Source: Oscillospiraceae bacterium (lineage in GTDB: Bacteria; Bacillota; Clostridia; Oscillospirales; Oscillospiraceae). Taken from it: a stretch of 64,000 nt of DNA. How positions within the stretch are numbered: the stretch's first letter is position 1; every line of letters starts with the position of its first letter. The translations under genes and the position numbers were made by a program. Below the pieces are notes generated by a model that was given only the letters and a program-made list of their open reading frames with translations, did no database searches and had not been told where the DNA came from. This document shows positions 34,787-43,031 of this stretch, piece by piece. The stretch is from the NCBI GenBank assembly GCA_017620525.1, contig JAGAUY010000055.1, forward strand, positions 38,714-102,713, written 5' to 3'.

Positions 34787-35530
34787 ATGAACGGAAATAG
34801 TCAGGGTTCTTACCAGGGTTCCTATCAGGGCAATTACGGCAGCCGCCAGGAAGCCACGAATTATACTGTGGACATGGTGTTCTGCATCGATGCCACGGGC
34901 AGCATGGAGGACTTCACCGGTAATCAGCAGAGAATCATCAACATGGTCAAGCAGAATGCACTGAATTTCTATGGTGATCTGAGCGCCAAGATGGAACAGA
35001 AGAGAAAACCTATGGCGCAGCTGCGGGTGCGCATCGTGATCTTCCGGGATTTCCTGGCAGACGGCGAGGGCGCGCTGCTGGCAACGGATTTCTTCGAACT
35101 GCCTGCCCAGACCGACGAATTTGAGGCCTGCATCAACAGCATCCATGCCGAAGGCGGCGGAGACATCCCCGAGGATGGCCTGGAAGCGTTGGCTCTGGCC
35201 ATGAAATCCAAGTGGACCACCAAGGGCATCAAGAAACGCCAGGTGATTGTGGTATGGACGGATGCCGGTACCCACGAGCTGGGCCATGGCAGCAGATCTC
35301 CTTATTATCTGAAGGGTATGCCTGCCAATCTGTCCGAGCTGGAAGAATGGTGGGATAATATGGACTCTTACGCAAAGCGTCTGGTCATGTTTGCACCGGA
35401 TACCAACTACTGGAATTACATCGGTGAGAATTGGGATAATGTAATCCATGTGCCCTCTACGGCGGGCAATGGTCTGGCTGAGCAGACCTACAGCGAAATC
35501 CTGAATACGATCGCCAACACGATGACCTGA
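34787..35530 (+). CDS. von Willebrand factor A domain protein (TerY-like)
   Basis: A 247-residue cytoplasmic vWA protein. After a Gln/Gly/Tyr-rich start (1-25) the domain shows the metal-ion-dependent adhesion site as FCIDATGSMEDF (DxTGS, about 30-41); the remaining MIDAS parts are in the GGGDIPEDGLEAL and VVWTDAGTHELG segments. vWA proteins assemble complexes through a bound Mg2+. It is followed directly by a PP2C phosphatase and a Ser/Thr kinase, the same trio as the TerY-P triad described for tellurite-resistance-related systems. ACAGGAGGATTTACT precedes the ATG. Confidence 0.85.
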   Translation: MNGNSQGSYQGSYQGNYGSRQEATNYTVDMVFCIDATGSMEDFTGNQQRIINMVKQNALNFYGDLSAKMEQKRKPMAQLRVRIVIFRDFLADGEGALLATDFFELPAQTDEFEACINSIHAEGGGDIPEDGLEALALAMKSKWTTKGIKKRQVIVVWTDAGTHELGHGSRSPYYLKGMPANLSELEEWWDNMDSYAKRLVMFAPDTNYWNYIGENWDNVIHVPSTAGNGLAEQTYSEILNTIANTMT

Positions 35531-35569
35531 TCCGGTTGAAATAACGACTGATAAAAGGAGGGCTGCTGT

Positions 35570-36529
35570 ATGACCATGCTCCCGCTTGATTTTCATCCGC
35601 TGCACTTCTGTGGTCAGATCCGTCCGGATCTCGGCGAGGACAACTGGTGCTACGGATTCGCCGGAGACAGTGCGATGATCGGCATCTTTGACGGCTGCGG
35701 TGGTTCCGGCGCCAGGACTCATGCGGCATACAAAAGCAAATCCGAGGCATATATGGCTTCCCGCCTCGCATCCGGCGCTTTTTATGAATGTTTTCAGAAG
35801 GGTATCTTCGAAAACGGAAACCCGGAGGAAGCAGCCCGCTGGGCGGAGGCGTATATCGCGCAGCGCATTCGGGACAATGTCCCTCCGAAGGAAGCCGGTG
35901 CGATCAGTATCAAGGGGATGCGAACCCTCCCCACGACCATGGCCGCGGTGCTGATCCGGGCGGGAGCGCAGGACGAGATTCTGGTTACTCCCGTTTGGGC
36001 CGGCGATTCCAGGGTATATCTGCTGGATGGATCCGGTTTGTCGCAGCTGTCGATGGATGATTCCAACCAACCGGATCCGATGGAGGGACAATATGACGAC
36101 GGCCTTTTGACGAATCTATTCTGTGCAGATAACCCGGTAAAGCTGAACTGTCGTACTTATCGGATCAAGCCGCCCTTCATGGTGCTGGCGGCCACGGACG
36201 GATGCTACGGTTATGTATCGACCCCCATGGAACTGGAGGGAATGATCCTGCACACCATGCTGGAAACCTCCAGCGTGGCGCAGTGGGAAGAGAATCTCCA
36301 GAACCTGATCGCCTCCTTCGCAGGTGATGACCATACGCTGTGCCTGATGTCTTTCGGATATTCCAGCTTTGAGAATATACAGCGGATGTTTTCTGCCCGC
36401 TATACACATCTTAGGGAGAAGTACCTGGAAAAAGTGTGGACAACTCCCTGGGAGGACCGGGATACCAGACGCAGCTTGTGGCGTGATTACCGTAAAAACT
36501 ATATGAAATACTTGGAAGGTGACGGATGA
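35570..36529 (+). CDS. PP2C-family protein phosphatase
   Basis: A 319-residue PPM/PP2C phosphatase. Recognised motifs in order are GEDNWCYG (the metal-binding RxxNED-like motif), IFDGCGGSGA (motif DGxGG), VWAGDSRVYLL and DDHTLCLMSF (C-terminal metal-binding DDxT). All metal ligands appear present, so it should be an active Mn/Mg-dependent Ser/Thr phosphatase. No membrane helix. AAAAGGAGGGCTGCTGT precedes the ATG. Its stop is one base before the kinase start, so the two opposing enzymes are produced together and probably act on one substrate, perhaps the vWA or zinc-ribbon proteins. Confidence 0.88.
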   Translation: MTMLPLDFHPLHFCGQIRPDLGEDNWCYGFAGDSAMIGIFDGCGGSGARTHAAYKSKSEAYMASRLASGAFYECFQKGIFENGNPEEAARWAEAYIAQRIRDNVPPKEAGAISIKGMRTLPTTMAAVLIRAGAQDEILVTPVWAGDSRVYLLDGSGLSQLSMDDSNQPDPMEGQYDDGLLTNLFCADNPVKLNCRTYRIKPPFMVLAATDGCYGYVSTPMELEGMILHTMLETSSVAQWEENLQNLIASFAGDDHTLCLMSFGYSSFENIQRMFSARYTHLREKYLEKVWTTPWEDRDTRRSLWRDYRKNYMKYLEGDG

Positions 36530-36530
36530 T

Positions 36531-37496
36531 ATGGCGATGCTGGGCAAATACCGTACAACCACAGAACTGAGCAATAAGGATGCCGGCAGCTGCAAATGGT
36601 GCTTTGGCATCCGCGACGGAGAGGAATACTTCATCAAGGAATTCATTCGCCCCAAATATCCCACGGAGGATTCGGTTTCCAGTCCGGAACGGATCAGAAA
36701 GAAGAAAGCAGATTGCGAAGTGTTTGAGCAGAAAATGGCGCGGATCTACCGGAGCGTCAATGAGCAATCTGACGGAAACGCGGTCCGCATCATGGAGTTT
36801 TTCCGGATCGGCGCCAAGTATTATATGGCCATGCCGAAGATCAAATCCGTGTCAATGGACATTGCACAGATCTCAGAGCTGGCGGAACCGCTGAAAAGAA
36901 AGCTGTGCACAGTGATTGCCCACGCTCTTTCGGGCCTGCACGGCGTTTCCTTTGTACATTCCGATATCAAGCATTCCAATGTAATCTTTACATATTCCAG
37001 CTCTAATATGCTGACGGCAAAGCTGATCGACTATGATGCCGGTTTCTTTGAGGATACACCTCCCGCCCGCGCGGAAGAAGTCGCGGGAGACGGGAATTAT
37101 TTTTCTCCCGAAGCATGGATCGCCATGAGCGGAGGGGAGATCAACCTGACCTGTAAACTGGACATCTTTGCCCTTGGCGTGCTGTTCCATGAATACTATA
37201 CCGGACAGCTGCCGGACTTTGATCGGACGAGATACTCCTGCGCCGGAGAGGCGAGGGCAGATGGTGGAGCGGTCGAGGTGTCCTGGGATATGCCCATGGA
37301 TATTCGTCGTCTTTTGGTGCGGATGCTGGATGCCGATCCTGCAAAACGTCCGGATGCACAGGAAGTATTCACCAAATTGAGGGGCGTTCATGAGATGCCG
37401 GATCCCGCTCCGGAACCGGATCCAGATCCAAAGCCGATAATATTTGTTCCGGATCCTCCGGGAAGGCCCGGGTGGCATAAGCCAACACTGGATTGA
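36531..37496 (+). CDS. Serine/threonine protein kinase
   Basis: A 321-residue soluble kinase domain protein. Lys36 (FIKEF) is the ATP-binding lysine; the catalytic loop is HSDIKHSNVIF with Asp145, Lys147 and Asn150; the Mg-binding Asp is Asp167 in LIDYDAG, a DFG variant. Unlike the kinase-like protein at 30295, all catalytic residues are kept. The glycine loop is weak. A Pro/Asp-rich tail (about 290-321) follows. ATG at 36531 is chosen over an upstream GTG because GGAAGGTGACGG provides the RBS and it abuts the phosphatase stop. Confidence 0.85.
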   Translation: MAMLGKYRTTTELSNKDAGSCKWCFGIRDGEEYFIKEFIRPKYPTEDSVSSPERIRKKKADCEVFEQKMARIYRSVNEQSDGNAVRIMEFFRIGAKYYMAMPKIKSVSMDIAQISELAEPLKRKLCTVIAHALSGLHGVSFVHSDIKHSNVIFTYSSSNMLTAKLIDYDAGFFEDTPPARAEEVAGDGNYFSPEAWIAMSGGEINLTCKLDIFALGVLFHEYYTGQLPDFDRTRYSCAGEARADGGAVEVSWDMPMDIRRLLVRMLDADPAKRPDAQEVFTKLRGVHEMPDPAPEPDPDPKPIIFVPDPPGRPGWHKPTLD

Positions 37497-37520
37497 TTGG
37501 CTCCGGACAGAGGTAATATT

Positions 37521-40217
37521 ATGAACTGTAAGAAATGTGGAAAACGGATCGGACCCGATGACCTGTATTGCCCTGACTGCGGAACGCCCTGCGGGAAAGG
37601 AAGAGCGGAGGATTATTTCCGCCCTGCAGAAGATCCGGTGCTCACCGACAGAACCGGGCCTGACAAAGAGGAACCCCGTACTGAGAAACAGGAGAAAGAA
37701 TGGTTTTGCCCTGTTGACTTAGAGACGGATGGACAAAGTACGAAATCCGGAACAGGCGGGAAGGAAGGCAAAGGATTTGCGCCCGTGGTGCTGAAGCCGG
37801 GCGGAACTGTGGGCAAGGGTGACTCCGGTTGGTTCGGGGTCCCCGGGGATTTGACAGAAGGCGGCCATGCCGGCGGCGGAACCACAGACCACGGCGGCAG
37901 TGGCCATACCGGCGGCGGAACCACAGGCCATGGCGGCCGCGGCGGTACAGGCGGCTACACCCCGCCTTCCCGTTGGAAGGGCTGGATGACCGCAGCAGCG
38001 TGCATCGTTTTGCTGTGTCTGTGTGCAGTTGTTATTTCTGCGATTACAAATCATGCACCTTCCGGCGATGAAAAACTCAAAGGAAATCGAGGATCCTGGA
38101 CAGCAGATACAAAGCCGGCGGGGGATCCGCTTTCCGGAAATAGGGAAGATGATTACATCGAAAGTAATTCCTATCAGGAGTTCACAGGATATCTGAATGA
38201 TCTTACGGAAAAGTATGCGGATGAATCTTCTGAGGACGAATATGCCTTGTGTCGGCTGATCGTGTCCTGCGATGATCGGGTGGACGTTACATCCTGGGGC
38301 GCCTCCGAGGTGCTGAGAAGTCCTGACGGCATTTATGTGCTTCAATTTGACAATGCCCGGGATGCGGAGAATGCATGCAGGGAACTGTCTTCTGCTGTGG
38401 GTGTGGAATATGCTGAGCCTGATGTGATGCTGACTGCGGACAATAATGCAGCTTCCCGTACTGAGCCGATCTCCTGGGGAACAACGGACATTGGTGCGGA
38501 TTTGTTTGCGGAGGCTCTGGAACAGAATGGATATCAGGCTGTTACGGTAGCGGTGGTTGACAGCGGCGTATCCGCTCACGAAATGCTGGACGCGCGGCTG
38601 CTGAAGGGATGGGATTTTCAGGATAACGACGCGAATGCTTCGGACCCCAACGGACACGGTACGCATGTTTCCGGTACGGTCGTGGATGCCACACCGAATC
38701 TGGATATCCGTATTTTGCCTGTTAGGGTATTAAACAAAAGAGGAAAAGGCAGCAGTCTGGTCGTGGCCTCCGGAATTCGATACGCGGCGGACAGCGAAGC
38801 GGATGTCATCAATCTCAGTCTCGGTGGAGGCCATTCTGAGTACATGGACGACGCGATCGCATATGCGCTGGCGAGGAACATAACGGTTGTATGCAGTTCG
38901 GGCAATGCTTCTGCGGATACGTCTGACTATTGCCCTGCCCATGTTGATAGTGTTGTCACGGTTTCTGCGGTGGACAGCTCTTATAATTTTGCGTCTTTTT
39001 CAAACTATGGCGCAGCGGTTGACTTCTGTGCGCCTGGCGTCGGAATTTACAGCTGTGTTCCGGGCGGCTATCAGTATAAAGAGGGAACATCTATGGCAGC
39101 TCCGTATATTTCTGCGCTGGCTGCGATGCTGCGGGCGTCTGGGATCGCACAGACACCGGAGCAGGTAAAGGATACATTGGTCTCCTGCGCAAGGGACTTG
39201 GGCGATGCGGGCAAGGATGACCGTTTCGGACATGGTCTGCCGCAGATGGTCCAGTTGGTCCATTCGCTGTATGGCAATCCGGAATATACGATGGCGATCG
39301 AGGCGTATGGAAAGACGCTCAGCAGCGGCGTTTTGCTGGAGATCGGCAGCGGAGAGCAGTTTTATCCTACCCATTATGAACTGCTTGATATGAACGAAGA
39401 CGGTATACCGGAAATGGTCGTGTATGCTGTGTACGATGATGTTCCCGCCTTTAAGATCTATACCTGCTCCGGCGGGGAGGTACGGCAGATCGCGGATTCG
39501 CTGGCCACCTGTGATATTTCGGAGTGGTTTAATGCTGAGCATAATGTTCACATATACAATGGAAAGAATGTATATGTAAGTGCGGAAAAGGTAACAGCAT
39601 CGTATAGTGACGGAACATCCGGACTGCTGGTATATGACGGCAGTAAGGTTACAAAAGAGCCGGCTTCCTGGCAGCAGGATAACAAGAAAGAACTGATTTC
39701 CGGAAGCACAATTGCAGGTGGTGTCAAGATTGGATCTGCGGACGATTTCCTGACAGCACCTTATGGCGGCGCGCCGACCGGCGTTCCTGCCACTCCCGGC
39801 GCACCTGCGCCTGCACCGACTCCTGATCCGGCTCCTGCACCTGCGGTGACGGAACCGCAGGATCCGAGCGGCGATACCCTGGAGGACGGAACGTATTACG
39901 GCCTGCTGACGGCCTGGGATCGGCACTTCATGAGCGTGGAGATGCTCACATTTCAGGGATTCCTTCAGCCGTCCGGTAATTATGACCTTGCCTCGACAGG
40001 CGTCTACAGGACGCTGAATACCGCGTCCAGCTCCGTGTGGCTTGAGTGGCCCTGGGGAACAAGCGGCAGTGATATTTTGTGCGGAAGCATTGATGAAGCG
40101 CTCGATACTGAGCCGGAAGGCTGGGGCTCCACGGTCAGAGAGAATTGTGCCATGGAGATCTGCTTTACAGTGAAAGACAATCTGGTTGAGAAAATCGTAA
40201 TTTTGTATACCGCATAA
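37521..40217 (+). CDS. Membrane-anchored subtilase with N-terminal zinc ribbon
   Basis: An 898-residue protein. An N-terminal ribbon (CKKCGKRIGPDDLYCPDCG, 3-21) and a Gly/His-rich linker lie before one membrane helix (about 155-178). Outside, a prodomain-like I9 segment (about 230-300) precedes an S8 peptidase with Asp347 (AVVDSG), His379 (GHGTHV) and Ser524 (GTSMAAP), the full subtilisin triad. A DxNxDGxPEM module (about 615-720) resembles the lipoprotein at 29018; a Pro/Ala linker and a final domain follow. It links the inside ribbon to an outside protease. The ATG at 37521 follows GACAGAGG; 24 bases separate it from the kinase. Confidence 0.88.
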   Translation: MNCKKCGKRIGPDDLYCPDCGTPCGKGRAEDYFRPAEDPVLTDRTGPDKEEPRTEKQEKEWFCPVDLETDGQSTKSGTGGKEGKGFAPVVLKPGGTVGKGDSGWFGVPGDLTEGGHAGGGTTDHGGSGHTGGGTTGHGGRGGTGGYTPPSRWKGWMTAAACIVLLCLCAVVISAITNHAPSGDEKLKGNRGSWTADTKPAGDPLSGNREDDYIESNSYQEFTGYLNDLTEKYADESSEDEYALCRLIVSCDDRVDVTSWGASEVLRSPDGIYVLQFDNARDAENACRELSSAVGVEYAEPDVMLTADNNAASRTEPISWGTTDIGADLFAEALEQNGYQAVTVAVVDSGVSAHEMLDARLLKGWDFQDNDANASDPNGHGTHVSGTVVDATPNLDIRILPVRVLNKRGKGSSLVVASGIRYAADSEADVINLSLGGGHSEYMDDAIAYALARNITVVCSSGNASADTSDYCPAHVDSVVTVSAVDSSYNFASFSNYGAAVDFCAPGVGIYSCVPGGYQYKEGTSMAAPYISALAAMLRASGIAQTPEQVKDTLVSCARDLGDAGKDDRFGHGLPQMVQLVHSLYGNPEYTMAIEAYGKTLSSGVLLEIGSGEQFYPTHYELLDMNEDGIPEMVVYAVYDDVPAFKIYTCSGGEVRQIADSLATCDISEWFNAEHNVHIYNGKNVYVSAEKVTASYSDGTSGLLVYDGSKVTKEPASWQQDNKKELISGSTIAGGVKIGSADDFLTAPYGGAPTGVPATPGAPAPAPTPDPAPAPAVTEPQDPSGDTLEDGTYYGLLTAWDRHFMSVEMLTFQGFLQPSGNYDLASTGVYRTLNTASSSVWLEWPWGTSGSDILCGSIDEALDTEPEGWGSTVRENCAMEICFTVKDNLVEKIVILYTA

Positions 40218-40277
40218 TGAGGCACGCACCGGCGATGATTCAAAGGATCGCCGGGAAAATGATTGGAGGAAGAAATC

Positions 40278-40814
40278 ATGTTTAGAAACAGCGGCAGAAA
40301 AATCATGGGACTCGTGAAGTTCGTATTTTATGCCAACGCGATAATCATTGCGATGACTGTGGTGGGACTGGCGATCTATATGCTCACCGAAGGAGAATAT
40401 GCGATGGCCTTCGCCGCACTGCTGGGTGGAGCGGTTGTGGGGGCGATTTACCTGGGCCTGGTCTATCTGAGTCTGCTTTGCATGTATGCCTTTGGCGAGA
40501 TGGTTCAGTGCAATATTGAGCAGACGGAGCTTCTGAAACGGATGGCAGATAGTCCTGCGAAGGATCGCTGGCCTTCGCACCCCAGACCGGCACCCGCCCA
40601 CACCCCTGCCCCCACGCCCGCTCCTGCACCTGCCCCCAGGCCTGCCCCGGCACCTGCGCCGGATCCCAGACCTGCTCCGGCACCCGCACCTGTACCAAAG
40701 ACCCGCAGCTCTGATGCAGACAGAACTGCGATATGTCCCCATTGCGGTGCGCGGCAGAGTCCGGCCAATAACTTCTGCCAGTACTGCAGCACGCCGATGC
40801 GTGGGACGAAGTAA
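40278..40814 (+). CDS. Two-helix membrane protein with Pro-Ala linker and zinc ribbon
   Basis: A 178-residue protein. Two membrane helices (about 10-35 and 43-70) are followed by an amphipathic stretch, then a long linker of alternating Pro and Ala with a few His and Arg (about 100-140). The C-terminus is a zinc ribbon, CPHCGARQSPANNFCQYC (about 152-169). The linker is low-complexity DNA of CCTGCACC-type units, prone to length change. ATTGGAGGAAGAAATC precedes the ATG. Fold and order are like the other ribbon proteins of the operon, with the ribbon facing the cytoplasm. Confidence 0.7.
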   Translation: MFRNSGRKIMGLVKFVFYANAIIIAMTVVGLAIYMLTEGEYAMAFAALLGGAVVGAIYLGLVYLSLLCMYAFGEMVQCNIEQTELLKRMADSPAKDRWPSHPRPAPAHTPAPTPAPAPAPRPAPAPAPDPRPAPAPAPVPKTRSSDADRTAICPHCGARQSPANNFCQYCSTPMRGTK

Positions 40815-40838
40815 AAACTGAAACGGGAGAGATGAGAT

Positions 40839-41693
40839 ATGGTATGCCCTTATTGCGGATATCAGAATAGAAGCGGAGACAGATTCTGCGGCGGCTGCGG
40901 TGCTGCGCTGGCTGCAAAAGTCCCTGAGAAGAAGCGCAGCAATGGTATTGTGATTGCAGCTTTGCTACTGGCGGCGGTGCTGGTCATCTGCTTTTTCACG
41001 ATCCACAGCTGGACAGATGCGACCTGTGCCGAGCCGCAGAAATGCACGATCTGCGGAAAGACCCAGGGAGATACGCTGCCGCACCGCTGGCAGCCGGCAA
41101 CCTGTACGGAGGCAAAGGTCTGTTATTTCTGCGGCATGAGAGAAGGAGATGCCAAGGGGCACTCTTGGACTGAGGCAAGCTGCACGGAGGCGAAGCAGTG
41201 CCTGGAATGCGGCGAAATCCGCGGCGAGGCGCTGGGCCACAGTTGGCAGGACGCGACCTATGATATGCCCAAAAACTGTGTGCGCTGCGGCCGGAAGGAA
41301 GGAGAGCGTCTGGGAGAGCTGGGTGATATGGTGGGTAACTGGGCGCAGACCCCTACACCTCTGTGCGGATGGAATACATATCCGCTGATCATGCCTCAGA
41401 CGATTTATAACTGCGACTACTTTACACTGTATGTTGAGTTCGGCAGTTATGAGGAACATCCTGAGCTTTATAATGTTCTGTGGGAAATCTATATCAAGAC
41501 GCCCGAGGGCAGATGGGAATTCCTTTGGGAGATTCCGGTTGACGGCCCGATCATCCAGTGGCCCTGCGAATTCTATGAAATGTACGGTCTGGAGCCGGTT
41601 TCCTTTACGGAACTGGTAATGATCCCCAGGGATGCCACGTTCTCCTCGTACAATATCTATTATGAGGTACAGGATGTCCATGTCTGCGGATGA
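40839..41693 (+). CDS. Zinc-ribbon membrane protein with CxxC repeat array
   Basis: A 284-residue protein. The N-terminal ribbon is CPYCGYQNRSGDRFCGGCG (3-21), a membrane helix follows (about 36-54), then four repeats of about 25 residues (57-158) with the pattern HxWxxATCTEAKxCxxCG. A 125-residue C-terminal domain rich in aromatic residues (about 160-284) completes it. The repeats are the same type as in the pseudokinase at 30295 and, by the helix position, lie outside the cell. The cysteines come in CxxC pairs plus an upstream Cys, suggesting metal binding or disulfides. The last gene of the operon; a terminator follows. Confidence 0.75.
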   Translation: MVCPYCGYQNRSGDRFCGGCGAALAAKVPEKKRSNGIVIAALLLAAVLVICFFTIHSWTDATCAEPQKCTICGKTQGDTLPHRWQPATCTEAKVCYFCGMREGDAKGHSWTEASCTEAKQCLECGEIRGEALGHSWQDATYDMPKNCVRCGRKEGERLGELGDMVGNWAQTPTPLCGWNTYPLIMPQTIYNCDYFTLYVEFGSYEEHPELYNVLWEIYIKTPEGRWEFLWEIPVDGPIIQWPCEFYEMYGLEPVSFTELVMIPRDATFSSYNIYYEVQDVHVCG

Positions 41694-41732
41694 CGCGTTT
41701 CCGGAATGCTGAAAAAGTAAATGTAAAATAAG

Positions 41733-41770
41733 AAACCCAGTTCGGTTTTATACCGGACTGGGTTTTGCTT
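41733..41770 (+). terminator. Intrinsic terminator of the zinc-ribbon operon
   Basis: AAACCCAGTTCGGT (41733-41746) pairs with ACCGGACTGGGTTT (41752-41765) with one wobble; TTGCTTTT follows. Confidence 0.85.
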
Positions 41771-41835
41771 TTGGGGAATAATGGTGATATATTTCATTTT
41801 CCCCGATTGTATGGGGCCTTATTCGGTTTCTTGAT

Positions 41836-41864
41836 TTGACTTTCCTTCTGATGCGTGATAATAT
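41836..41864 (+). promoter_or_regulatory. Promoter of the NTase-HTH gene
   Basis: TTGACT (41836-41841), 17 bases, TAATAT (41859-41864). A leader of about 110 bases follows, containing GCAGC/GCTGC and an AGCGT...ACGCT hairpin (41929-41956) with CTCT/AGAG inside. No known molybdenum cofactor or tungsten riboswitch pattern was recognised. Confidence 0.6.
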
Positions 41865-41979
41865 TTTATAATAAATAAATAAGTGAATATAATAAATGCA
41901 GCGATGGCTGCATTTTGCTGCGTTTAGGAGCGTGTTCTCTGTGAGAGGATAACGCTTTGCGGTACTCGGAGGAAGAAGT

Positions 41980-42906
41980 ATGAAGTTAGGTGAAGTTGGC
42001 GGCATCATCGCTGTGGCAAATAAAGAAGTGGCGCTGCCCATGATGCAGGTGGGGACGATTCCGGTGATCCAGCGGATCGTCATTACCTATCAGCAGGTGG
42101 GGATTTTTCCCATCGTGGTGGTCACCGGTCCTGAGGAGGATGAGATCAAGCGGCAGCTGTCCCCTTACGGCGTTATTTTTTTGAAGAATCCCAATGAAGA
42201 TCAGCCGGAATTGATCGAATCTGTCCGGATCGGGTTGTCATATCTGCGGGGAAAATGCGACAAGGTGGCATACACACCGGTGAATGTGCCCATGTTCTCC
42301 CCGGCAACGCTGGCGGAACTGATCCGCAATGAAGCGGACATCGTTGTTCCCTCCTGGCAGGGCCGGGGCGGACATCCTGTGATCCTGTCCGACAGGATGA
42401 TTCCTCAGACCCTGGCGTATCAGGGGGCTAACGGTCTTCGGGGCGCTCTGGCTGCCTGCAACCCGCCCCGTTGCTGGGTGCCTGTGGAAGACAGGGGTGT
42501 CATAACCAACGTTCGCAACGAGGCGGAACTGCTGGAGCAGTTGGAGGAACATAATTCCGCCATACTGCATCCTGTGCTGCACATGAAGCTGGAGCAGGAG
42601 TCGGCATTTTTCTCCGCACGGCTGAAGCTGCTGCTTTATCTGCTGGCGGATACCAATAATATGCGCATTTCCTGTGCCTATTCCGGCATTGCCCACAGCA
42701 AGGCCTGGGATATGATCAACCGGATGGAGCAGCATCTTGGCTACAGCGTGGTGGAGCGGCAGCGCGGCGGCAGATCCGGCGGCAGCACCCGCCTGACGGC
42801 CCAGGGCCAGGCATTCCTGGAAGCTTACCACGATTTTGAGCAAACTGTTCACCGTTTTACCCAGGAAGAGTTCAGGAAACGGTTTATTTCCACAAAAATT
42901 ATCTGA
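41980..42906 (+). CDS. Degenerate NTP-transferase-like domain fused to ModE-like HTH
   Basis: A 308-residue paralogue of the protein at 16130. The fold and the order are the same: a MocA-like domain (1-190; VAYTPVNVPMFSP is the usual metal-binding region) and a ModE-type winged HTH (about 215-300; ACAYSGIAHSKAWDMI, then GGRSGGSTRLTAQG). But the nucleotide-binding loop AAGxSSRMGxxK has become IAVANKEVALPMM, without the Arg, Gly and Lys. It is probably a sensor or regulator rather than an enzyme. It sits just upstream of a true mocA and the xanthine-dehydrogenase-family operon, so it may regulate them. GGAGGAAGAAGT precedes the ATG. Confidence 0.75.
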   Translation: MKLGEVGGIIAVANKEVALPMMQVGTIPVIQRIVITYQQVGIFPIVVVTGPEEDEIKRQLSPYGVIFLKNPNEDQPELIESVRIGLSYLRGKCDKVAYTPVNVPMFSPATLAELIRNEADIVVPSWQGRGGHPVILSDRMIPQTLAYQGANGLRGALAACNPPRCWVPVEDRGVITNVRNEAELLEQLEEHNSAILHPVLHMKLEQESAFFSARLKLLLYLLADTNNMRISCAYSGIAHSKAWDMINRMEQHLGYSVVERQRGGRSGGSTRLTAQGQAFLEAYHDFEQTVHRFTQEEFRKRFISTKII

Positions 42907-42919
42907 GGAATTCTGCGAG

Positions 42920-42945
42920 TTCCCCTGAAGGGGATTTTGCTTTTC
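42920..42945 (+). terminator. Short terminator-like hairpin after the NTase-HTH gene
   Basis: TCCCC (42921-42925 region) pairs with GGGGA around a TGAA loop, followed by TTTTGCTTTT. The stem is short, so it may be only partly effective; a new promoter overlaps it. Confidence 0.45.
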
Positions 42946-42965
42946 GCATTATTTGAACTTATAAT
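42937..42965 (+). promoter_or_regulatory. Promoter of the mocA-xdh operon
   Basis: TTGCTT (42937-42942), 17 bases, TATAAT (42960-42965), 66 bases before the mocA start. Confidence 0.6.
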
Positions 42966-43031
42966 GTATTTAGTACGAATCCAAATAAAAGGATTCGTCT
43001 GTTGTTCGTTAATTTGCAAAGGGGTGGTCTT

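Noticed and set aside
40570-40710. CCTGCACC-type tandem repeat as a CRISPR or mobile repeat.
   Set aside because: It encodes the Pro-Ala linker of the membrane protein in frame, with irregular units and no spacers.
33435-41693. The zinc-ribbon operon as a phage-defence island.
   Set aside because: There is no nuclease, NADase, pore-former or nucleotide cyclase effector, and most proteins are membrane-anchored with outside domains; envelope signalling fits better, though defence is not excluded.
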